Source of the DNA: Bolinopsis microptera
Lineage: Eukaryota > Ctenophora > Tentaculata > Lobata > Bolinopsidae
Reading direction: 5' to 3'
DNA: 64,000 bases
NCBI RefSeq assembly: GCF_026151205.1
Contig: NC_087079.1
Span: 7,554,635 to 7,618,634, forward strand
Each line of letters opens with the position of its first letter. The stretch's first letter is position 1. Shown one piece after another: positions 23,901-35,900 of the stretch. The translations under genes were made by a program, and so were the position numbers. The notes beneath the pieces are model-generated. The model did no database searches, was not told the DNA's origin, and was given only the letters and a program-made list of their open reading frames with translations.

Positions 23901-26900
23901 GAAATGTAAGGGTGGTTTAACCAGATTTAACAATGAATTTAATAAAGATTTTATAAGCCAACCATGTATTTATTCTGTGAATAACTAAGTTACAAAAGTC
24001 ACGTTTGAAAAGCACGTGGACCAATAATAATTTCACAAAAGCTTTTATGTAATAGAAATTTCGATATTACTTATTTTAATTATAATTGATTATAATAAAT
24101 TTAAATTAGAACATACTGTGTCCCAGGCCTGATCGGGGGTATCTTCAGGAGCATCAAAACTGCTAGACGGCAAGCGAATCTTTGGTATTTGCTGCCCCAC
24201 TCCACCAACATTGTTCAGGTTAAACTGGTTTTCCTGGTAATTGTTATCACATGCTATTAATGTTACAGATAAACTATTGGAAAATATCGTGTCTTATTAT
24301 ATCAGGTAACAACGTTTTTGAATGTGATAGAAATGACCTGTTGGATATTCCGCCGGTTTAAGGCACTAACAAGCTTTGATATTCGACTTAACAGCTCAAA
24401 TTTCTAAATTTTATAAGTATAATATGAATAGTGAATATACAATTTTCTATTCTTAATAAACAATTTCCACGCCGTTGTCCTATCATTGCAGAATTATGCT
24501 AACAAGTCATGAGAGTATGTTGGAACCTCGCCAAAAAGTTGAAACAAATAAAGTACCTTTCTACCGATAGAACCCTCGTCAATACCGCTGTCAATAAAAA
24601 CATCCCTCTCAACTGTAGACTTCCCCTCACTTTCCATAGAGCTGAGCGAGCTACTCCCTGTCACGTGGGTTGTATGTTAATTGTCACGTGATTTGTATGT
24701 TAATTGTCACGTGGGTTGTATATTAATTGTCACGTGATTTGTATGTTAATTGTCACGTGGGTTGTATATTAATTGTCACGTGATTTGTATGTTGATTGTC
24801 ACGTGGTTTGTATGTTAATTGTCACGTAAATTGTAACATTTGTAATGTTTTTTTTAATAACAACTTTTCTTGAGGTTTAAAAACCTTAATTTGAATCGTT
24901 TAACGAACCAACGAATCCTTTAAAATATCCTAATTTAAATTGTAAAACAAACTTACTCAGGCAAGTTTTTCCGTCCCCAGTAGTGGTTGTTCGTTTCCTC
25001 TCCTTGGTAGTTAAATCGAACCTGCTTAGTCCTGGGGAAAAGGTCAAAGTAAGGTAAAAGTTATTTTTATTCTATTATTAGTCATCACTACGCTCTAAAT
25101 TATTGAACAACTATTGAACAATTATAGAACAACCTCCCATTTCACTTACAAAATCCATTGATGACGTTAAAATGTACCCGATAATCTTAAGTTATAAATA
25201 AGCATATCATAATTTTATGTATAATACGCCATGAAGCTTAATAAGCTAATATATTACTGCAATATATTACTGTCACATTGCAGCCACAAACCTACTATAA
25301 CCCAAAGATACAAAAAGCCTCACCTAAAGCCTCACATATAACATTACAGCGGTGTGTGTTGAAAAAGAGAGCAATACCCTTAGTGGCCAGATTACCACTC
25401 CCGTACCCCTCCCCACTGTAGGTGTGTATCTGGGGGTCCGTGTACAGGTCTCCTACTCCCTGTACATCTACCACCATGCACTTGTGCCCCGACGCTTCAA
25501 ACGTAAAGTGGGAAAATGCCTGCGGAGGGAATTGTGTGAGGGAATGCCTGCGGAGGGAGATGTGTGAGGGAATGCCTGCGGAGGGGGATGTGTGAGGGAA
25601 TGCCTGCGGAGGGAGATGTGTGAGGGAATGCCTGCGGAGGGAGATGTGTGAGGGAATGCCTGCGGAGGGAGATGTGTGAGGGAATGCCTGCGGAGGGAGA
25701 TGTGTGAGGGAATGCATGCGGAGGGAGATGTGTGAGGGAATGCCTGCGGAGGGAGATGTGTGAGGGAATGCCTGCGGAGGGAGATGTGTGAGGGAATGCC
25801 TGCGGAAGGAGATGTGTGAGGGAATGCCTGCGGAGGGAGATGTGTGAGGGAATGCCTGCGGAGGGAGATGTGTGAGGGAATGCCTGCGGAGGGAGATGTG
25901 TGAGGGAATGCCTGCGGAGGGAGATGTGTGAGGGAATGCCTGCGGAGGGAGATGTGTGAGGGAATGCCTGCGGAGGGAGATGTGTGAGGGAGTGCCTGCG
26001 GAGGGAGATGTGTGAGGGAATGCCTGCGGAGGGAGATGTGTGAGGGAATGCCTGCGGAGGGAGATGTGTGAACTACATGTTGGATGCCAAATTAGTAATG
26101 TACAGAGTGATAGTTATAATTAGGGTGCAACTGTAATCGGTTGAATGGGTTTTGTAAAAGAATAGCCATCATGGTCTTTTAACAGCTGTGGAAACGTTAA
26201 TCTGATTCTAAATTCTAATAAGGTTCAGATACGATAAATCTAGCGGTCGACCTCATGACCAGAAAAGTGGCCGTATTTCTTATTTGAAATCTAATTGTGA
26301 GTCTAGCACATGATCAGATAATGCTGGGCTCTTAGAGTGTTATATTACAAACATCGCGTGACTCTGCTACTCTCGACTGTGTGAGGTCATCACTCTGTGT
26401 TGTTCCTTTCTCTGTGCTTTGTTGTAGCCTTGGATCTTAAATTTAACTTACTTTTTCATTTTCGAATTCGGTCGCCGAACGTGAGGTGCGATCTGTGTCA
26501 TTTTTTGATAATTGGGGGTCGTTCACATATTACGTAATCAATATTTTAGCAACTTTTACCCCTCTACCCCCTCCGTAATCAACCGTTATCAACCGTTATC
26601 AACCGTAATTAAGACCCCCCCCCCCCTCCTGACAGCAATATTACGTAATTATGGCCTGACCCCCGGCCCCCCCCCCCCCCCTTGATTTTTTCCCCTAGAA
26701 AACACTTTTCTCTACGTCTCATGCTACCCTTATCATGCTATCATGATGAGCCGACATCATTGTTATGATATCCGCCAACCACCTTCTAAACTACTTACCA
26801 TTAGTATTAGTATTATAGTCGGATATTCGATCTATTTCTAAATTTTATCACTATCAGAGTGCAATTGAGTGCAATTTGAATTCAATATTGTCACATTTTT

Positions 26901-29900
26901 ATTATTCTAGAGGGCAAAAAAGAAAATTTTGAGTACGTAATCAACGACCACCCCCCCCCCCCCCTCCCCCGTAATCAACCGTAAGCATTTGGAAACCCCT
27001 CCCCCTCGGCTGATTACATAATATGTGAACGACCCCTTGATGTCTAATCATATTGTCTGATTTTCCTAACCAAATACAAATAATTGCTCCCTACTTTCAT
27101 ACTATCAATAAATAATATATATTATATTGATACAATATACAAATTATTGAAAAGTATATTACTCCCACTTCTAGTTATGGAAGAAACAATTCTACTAATG
27201 CTGAAGGATGAAGATCCCCTCAATGTTTCCAAGCAGTTACTTGTTGCTGATAGCGCAATGTTTCGCTATCTAATAGAAGAGATGCACCAAGTGGAACTCG
27301 AATTTGATGATTTCTTGGCGGAAAATGTAACGCTGTTTATCACTCTGTTGGATGATAGGGAGCTGGGGAATGTACATAACGGAAACTTCAGGGAGTTAAA
27401 TAAACTTGCGGAAGTATTTGTTATAGATTGGATGAAGGAAGAGTGTAGACAGTGGTTAAAGAAGAAGGCGGAATGTGCAAGGACGGTTTGTGTTTGAAGA
27501 ATGCATGTACACTATCAGGAAATGGGATAATAAAGCTATGATGAACGTTTTATTGTCGGAATTAACGCATCAAGACAACTCGTCTTTTGTGTTGGAATAT
27601 ATGACGGGTTTAGATGAACAGGACACCGGTCAAATAGACAATATGATAGTTCTCGGAGGGAGCAATACTGAGCCGTTCCTTCGTACTATTCTAGCGAACT
27701 TGGAAGGAAAGGTGAAACTGGACGAGAATTTGAAGTATCTCCTCCAGCAGATGAATCTAGCCCTGAGTTTCGAACAAAACAAGGAACTTTATCTTGAGGT
27801 TTATAAGACAATTGAAAACCTACCAGAAATATCAGTAGGTGATATAAAATGTGTTCTCCAGTTGTCGACGAAAACAACTTCATTAGTCAGTTCCCGTAGT
27901 GAAGCAAGAAGGTTGAGAACTACTGAGGTGGATGATACGAAGAAATATGTAGACTTAGTGATCAGTTGTAAAAAGATAACAGATATCACAGACGCAGTTC
28001 TGGGTAACAAGGTGACGTCTGTGTTTGTTGTTGTTGAACTGCTGCTCCGTGTTTACTACATCAAAACACCCAGTACAGAGGAGACACGAGTATTCATGAC
28101 AACACTAGAGGAATGTTGCAAGGAGAAAAAACTGCAGAAAGTATCGAAAATATTTTTGGGAATAGTAATCAACGCCTGAAACTATTCTCCAAAAGTACAA
28201 AAGGTTGAACTTATCGCAATTTTGAATGAGATAACGAACAATGATAATCTCTCAACCCACCATGAGAACATACTCATTAAAAGTGATCAGTATATCGACG
28301 TGTCACCAATATCAGCACAAAGATTAGTCAGTACTGTGAAACATGCTATGACAGGAGATAAGAGTATGCCAGTAGGTACTGTGTACAAGCGTCTCTTTAC
28401 ATTCCGACATCCCAGCACAGTGGAGTGTACAGAAGCTGGTAAATGTGGTTTTATATTAAGAGGCAGTAAACAAGACGAGGATAGTTATATAGAAGAACTG
28501 TCTACTAACAGTGAAGACTACGAGGGTACAGGACTACATCTACACGATGTCGTGTCTGGTAGTGACATGTACAGGTATAGCTGTATAGGATATGCTCAGG
28601 TAACACAGCTCCTGATAACATTATTCAAGTGGCAGGACGGTGGTGGGGGTGGGAGTGGTGGTTACCAGATGTAACTAACTGGGTGTATAAACAGCACTGT
28701 GTTGAGTATGACATATCTGATTACGTTGTTACTAAAAGATAACAAGTTCGATTTTAAAACAGAATTAGTATTAACTATTAGCTAGATATACAATTCGGCT
28801 CGATTTCGTAATATCAGAGTATCAGTTAGATCAATATTTATTTAGTTTCTTTTATAGTTCATTTAGTAGTTTAGTTCAAATACTTGAAAATTGCACGTAA
28901 TTTTCTTGTATTTTACTCTTGTACAGAACGTGTTGAATGCAAAATATTGGGTATGCGTGCCAATCGCTATGTTATTTTAGTTGCATGATTCAAAATATTC
29001 AATGTTGTTGACAGTATTGTGAACTATTTTCAGTTTCGTAAATGATTTTAGTGAATAACACTAGTAGCAGTATATTGACAAATCAACACAAATTATTTGT
29101 AAGAATGACATTTTATTGTTCTACTTTCAAAACGTTACAATTACTAGCAGGAACCCGTATAATATAACCCTAAACGGTGTCAAGACTCAAGAGACTAAAA
29201 TAATTATTACCTATTTAATTGGCGTTTTTGACACCACTTGGGGGTCCAAATTTTGGGCTCTAAAATCATTATTCCTTGGCCAATTTTTATTTTTTCATGC
29301 TGATTTGTAGGCCATTAAAGCATTTGACCCAGTCAAAAAAGTTTCAGTTGTATATCTTTTACGGTTTTTGCAGAAAGTCGCGTTAAAGTTGATGCCGTGG
29401 TGTCAGTAAAATGGCACAGATATATATATATATATATATATATTTTGTAGCTGTACTCCTACACATTAAAAGTCGGTGTTGATTAGATCTTCGAAATAAG
29501 TCTTTGCATCATTTTATTAAACATCGTTATCTGAGATAAAATTGTTCTAAAAGCAACTGGAATATTCACAAATCTTTAAAATAACTTACAAACTAGGAAA
29601 GAAAAACAAGTCTTAGGAAGACGTACAAAACTATGTGACTTAAAACGGTACAAAACTAAAATATACTGAGTAATAATCAAACGAAAAGAATATATATATA
29701 TATATATGTAGCTATTACCTTGCTAGTTATGAGTAAATTTTTGCCTTCCATCAATTGAGTGCAGCTTTCAGTTTCAAAATTTTCAGTTTATTCAGATTTT
29801 TCGTTTTCGATATTGCAAATTTTTAATAAATCATGTTCAGATTATGGTGATAATGGATGTAAAGGTACTTCAACCGAATTAACAATCCAACCGTGTGTAT

Positions 29901-32900
29901 GACGTGTCCCAGTAGCCAATCATAATATATGTATTTCTACCGGTGGCACATACTGGATGGCGGTTAGATGAGTACACTACTCTCACAAGCATCTCGAGTC
30001 TCTCGGTGATCCTGCCTCCACACCACACTCAGTCTGGACTCCCTTCCGGCCGACCGAACTATTTTCCTAATATCTCCTAATATAACTTTGATCGAACAAG
30101 CCTAAATTCATGATGCACTATAAACTTGATTTGAGACAGAAATTTTAGACAATTTATCTGCTTACGTGTAATTTCAAACTCTTATCAGTTACCATGTCTT
30201 TTATCTAATTTTTATCAGCAGATTTATAAATCTGCTGTTCATTTGTAGCTATTACCTTGCTAGTTATGAGTAAATTTTTGCCTTCCATCAATTGAGTGCA
30301 GCTTTCAGTTTCAAAATTTTCAGTTTATTCAGATTTTTCGTTTTCGATATTGCAAATTTTTAATAAATCATGTTCAGATTATGGTGATAATGGATGTAAA
30401 GGTACTTCAACCGAATTAACAATCCAACCGTGTGTATGACGTGTCCCAGTAGCCAATCATAATATATGTATTTCTACCGGTGGCACATACTGGATGGCGG
30501 TTAGATGAGTACACTACTCTCACAAGCATCTCGAGTCTCTCGGTGATCCTGCCTCCACACCACACTCAGTCTGGACTCCCTTCCGGCCGACCGAACTATT
30601 TTCCTAATATCTCCTAATATAACTTTGATCGAACAAGCCTAAATTCATGATGCACTATAAACTTGATTTGAGACAGAAATTTTAGACAATTTATCTGCTT
30701 ACGTGTAATTTCAAACTCTTATCAGTTACCATGTCTTTTATCTAATTTTTATCAGCAGATTTATAAATCTGCTGTTCATTTGTAGCTATTACCTTGCTAG
30801 TTATGAGTAAATTTTTGCCTTCCATCAATTGAGTGCAGCTTTCAGTTTCAAAATTTTCAGTTTATTCAGATTTTTCGTTTTCGATATTGCAAATTTTTAA
30901 TAAATCATGTTCAGATTATGGTGATAATGGATGTAAAGGTACTTCAACCGAATTAACAATCCAACCGTGTGTATGACGTGTCCCAGTAGCCAATCATAAT
31001 ATATATATATATATATCGTCTCGCTTTATATATAGTAAGATTGGCTATCTCAGATCATAAGTAGAATTTTGACATGATTAATAAAAATTAAAAACAATAA
31101 CGTTCGTATTCTTTCGTATCAATTATGAAATTTTCGAGAATTAGTGGCAGATTTGGTTTTCTGAACTTATTTTTTCGCGATGTTTCTTCAAGTGTTTTAT
31201 GAGGTTGCTATTTGCTATCTATTTTGTGCCCGATGAAGTCAGCAAGCAGGTTAGCATGTCTTCAATAATATCCCTAGTAACCAGCTGCTTGTAGAATCTG
31301 TCTTAAGGTCTTAATACGGGAAATTCCAAACACTTTTAAAATCTTGTTTTTCAACTACTCCTCCCACAGATTCCACAAATATAAATTATAATGATTTATC
31401 AGTTGTAGTAGCCTGTAGTAGCCTGTAGCAGCCTGTAGCAGCCTGTAGCAGCCTGTAGCAGTCTGTAGCAGTCTGTAGCAGCCTGTAGCAGCCTGTAGCA
31501 GCCTGTAGCAGCCTGTAGCAGCCTGTAGCAGCATGTAGCAGCCTGTAGTAGCCTGTAGCAGTCTGTAGTAGCCTGTAGTAGCCTGTAGCAGCCTGAAGTA
31601 GCCTGTAGTAGCCTGTAGCAGCCTGTAGCAGCCTGTAGCAGCCTGTAGTAGCCCCTGTCAACAAGATGTGAACATCTCGCCATCTAACCAGAAACTTCAC
31701 GGTCAATTAGCTCGCCCAGTAAGATTATAGTGCCCAGGTGTGTACACTGTACCTGTAGTATAAAGCCAATTATATACACATAATATATAATTTATCGGCC
31801 GGGTGGTGTAGTGGTAACACGGTCGCCTCCCAAGCAGAAGACCTGGGTTCAAATCCGGTCGGATGCAAGTCGGCTAGTAACCAAGCTGTGATTTGGTACA
31901 GCTTCGGCTGGTGATACACACTCTCTGGCTCGTAGGACTAACCCCCGTCCCCCCTACAGCTAGTATAGTGCCTCGGCACAGAGTGGCTTAGGGTTACTGA
32001 AAAGGAGATAAGCACCTCAGGCCATCCCAACGTTCGGGAGAGACCTGGCCTTGTATCTTGTTGTTGTAATATATAATGAGGGGCACTCAGAATTAAATTG
32101 TGTTCTGTTTGGAATGAGCGAGGTCATATTTTCGCACCGTTTTAACTACGAAAATGTGTTTTCGAATATAATAGGCGGGTTTATACTTTTGCATTTCAAC
32201 TGCGATAGTGAAGTCCCGGCCGTAGGCACGGGTTACACTAGTATACACATTACACATAATACCAGTCCGACATGTTATGCAAATGAGATGATCACCTGTG
32301 AGAGGTACAAATCTCCAGGTGGTCCAAACTTCTTCACTGGTCTAGAAGTCTGAATACTTCTTCACTGTTCTAGAAATCTCACATACCCTCTCATAGTTTG
32401 ATGAGGGCTAACTCTTAGACGCTCTAAAGTCACGACAATTCGGCTTCATGACAGAGTTGTGTATAATATTATACATATTTATATTCCATTCGGACACGAA
32501 GGGAAACACACCATGTTCGGCTTGAATCCTTCGTAAATATATATATATATTATGATTGGCTACTGGGACACGTCATACACACGGTTGGATATATATATAT
32601 ATGTATAAACTACATCTTTACAGCCTAACAAATTATTTGTTACATAGTAGTGATTAGTGTTGAAAGCATTATAATTGTAGTATTAGATTTTTGGTATGAT
32701 CGAGATTGATTGCTAATATATATATATAATATAATATATAATATGATTGCGCTTGGAGAGAAATGTTACCAGTGCTCTAAAACGCTCTATTATATTAGTA
32801 TATTAATGAGCTTACACATGGTAAGAGGGTACGGACCTCTATGAAATTGTAATGAGACTTTCGTTTAAATACTCGACTTAATCTGAGCCAGGTTTTGAAC

Positions 32901-35900
32901 CGATCAGGGTTGCTTCACTTCTTATCACATTCACATTATACAGTCAGTTTGGTATGTAGCTGTACTGTTATGTAAGTTGAGTAAATATTTAATCTAATAA
33001 CAACAAATTATTTCTAACAGCAGACAATATTAGTTACATTTTATTAATGCTTTTCAAACAAAGTTAAAACGAATTCTTCATGTATAGTAGTGCATCCTGG
33101 GTTTGGACAGGATATGACCCGTTTAAAATATTTCCATCACGTTACATTACATAATTCTCAATAAATGTAATAGATTTGTAGTGTTGTAATTAGTATTATG
33201 ATTTTAATACGCTATCAGTTACCTGGGGAGTGTTCCGGCAAATATGCTGAGAGTTGCTTTCCACATAACCACTGTTGGAGTTGTACTTCACATACTCACC
33301 CTCTGAAACACGTACAAATTAAACAGTGTTTCCCTCTGAAACACGTACAAATTAAACAGTGTTTCCCTCTGAAACACGTACAAATTAAACAGTGTTTCCC
33401 TCTGAAACACGTACAAATTAAACAGTGTTTCCCTCTGAAACACGTACAAATTAAACAGTGTTTTGTAGCTTCAAGCTGAAATTATTGAGAAAACATATAT
33501 ATGGGGGGGGGGGGATAAGCCTGGCCCATTGATACCCATGCCCATTTGACCAAAAGTTGAGGAATAAATGGGCATAATTTTCATAACTTAAAATTAAAAT
33601 TAAAAATTTCTCACAATAGGTGGAAAAAAGTCCAAAATCGCCGAAAAAGGGGACGTTTTTCTCCCCTTTTCGACTCTCGGAAGCGTGAACCTACCTATAA
33701 CAGACTCCACGTGATACAAAGGACTGTCGGGCCTATCAACAAGCTCAACTATCATCATCTGCATGATGTCTATCTTCTTGGGAGGATTAGCTTTGTTGTA
33801 TTCCTCAGACCAGAATTTTGCGTCCATTTGCAGCTGAATGTCGTCAAAATACGCCTGTCTGTAACGATCATTTTCAATATTTTGAAGCATACTGAACGTA
33901 AGGTAAAATACTAGACACATAATAATAACAACAAATATAATTTATTAAGGTGCTTTTAATTTAGAATAAGGATTAAGGAATGCTGCCACACATTAATAAG
34001 TGTATTTAACAACACTAAACCCTATCTGTTGGAATAACATGTGTTAGTGTGTTTTAGACAAGTTTCCAACAAATGCTGTATAAAACTAGGAAATAAAACA
34101 GTCTGGACACTCGAGTTTACTTCCAGACTTCTTTACTCTTTTACATAATACAGTGTAGTGATTAATATTACCCCACATAATTAATTAATTGATTAATTAC
34201 CCACATAATTAATTAATTGACTAATTACCCACATCGAACAACTAAGTTTGTCACAAATTTCTTCCAATCGAGATCAGCTGATCAGAAAAAACTTCAAATG
34301 CACATGCAAGAGTTTCAATAATCGTTATCCTTGATTGGGCTTTGTAATAAAATTCATTCACAGCAGGCAATACGAAATTGCAATTTACATGGTCGTATGT
34401 TGATCTGATATCGATACAATATTGTGACTGTGTGATTATATTATAAAGTTACAGCTTCAGCATTAAATTTGCGCACAAATAATTAACATTCAGACATTCA
34501 GCTAACACTTTTAATCATTGACACTTTGACAGGTATAACACAATTTTTATTATTTGTTATATATTATTCCTAAATGATAAAATATTCATAATATTGTGAT
34601 TTGCGAAGTTATCATCGTTAATCTTTATAATATTTGGATATACATTATACATACATTAATTATTTTATGTTTGAAAAGTTCATCGTATATTTATAGATGG
34701 TTTTACTTGATTCCCCTATTATATTATCAAGCTATCAAGGGAAGTTTAGAGTGTCAGTTATTTATAAAAGAAACGATTACAATTTTGAATTTATATCACA
34801 TTATCATTATCCTTTTTTAGATGGAAACATACCAAATAATTTGTTTTATGGAATATTTATTTAGCAAGAGTTAATCCGACACTAAATGGTTTTAAAAAAG
34901 TGTTACTGAACTCTTAGGTAAAGTGGTTGAACAAGGATTTAAGTTAGCTGCATTGCCCAAGTTTGCAAAGTTTTATAAATCGAAATTAAATATATGGGGA
35001 AAATATGGTAGTGACATTTATGATGAATTTATCGAAATGCTTCAATCACCTAACATTATTTTGTGATTTTTATTGTCATATGTTAACTTTTTATTAAGTT
35101 ATAAAGATACTTTTATAATATTAATTGTTTGATTATTTGCGATTAATTTGTATTGATTTATTGTTTGTGACTTACAAATTAGTAATCAATGATTGACTAA
35201 TCATTGTAGTATCGTTTATAAAATTATTGTTAGAATTTAAATTTATATGAAGAATTTAAATGTATTATGAAGAAACACGATTTTGTAGATTCATTTATTG
35301 CTTGTTTAATTTGTATTAATTGTGCTTCTTGATTTATTATTATCTGTATCTGAGATTCTGTGATTAAATATATTTTGTTGATTATAATGTAATGATTGCA
35401 TAATTTATGGTAAATTTGTTATATTTCAGTATAGGTGTAGCCAGTCAACACCCTGGCTCCAAAATATGAAAGACTTGTTTTGATTCTAAATGATAAGCTC
35501 GAACATATCTGAAACACATATTAAAAAACATAGTAAGGAAACTAATCAACCAACCTATCAACAGGACTCAAATACTTTTTGACTACTACATTGGAAAAAG
35601 GCATATTCCATTCTTCTTTTTTATCTTTGTGAGCAAAATCAGCTATACTGCTAAAATAAATTTCACTATTAATTAGCTGAAACAATAAATCACAATAAAT
35701 AGCTGACAATGCTGCAAAAAATCAAGTTTCTAAATCTACTAGCTTGGAATAAGAATACAACCTCGTTGAACGAAGAATTTGCACATGAATCAGTAATAAA
35801 AGTAAGATTAGCTTCACAAGATCAGTAGTTACTATAAATCATTTACTACTGAGGCGATAATCACAAAAAAAGCGCTGACTCAAGAAAATAGTTTTCAATC

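Noticed and set aside
25514-26071. CRISPR-like array of short repeats
   Set aside because: Units are contiguous without spacers, and the DNA is clearly from an animal genome; it is a minisatellite derived from a splice acceptor.
31386-31706. Repeat protein with RLLQAATGCY units
   Set aside because: Artefact of a 10-bp tandem repeat.
31797-31870. Functional tRNA-Gly(CCC)
   Set aside because: T-arm pairing is poor and a SINE body with TTGTTGTTG tail follows.
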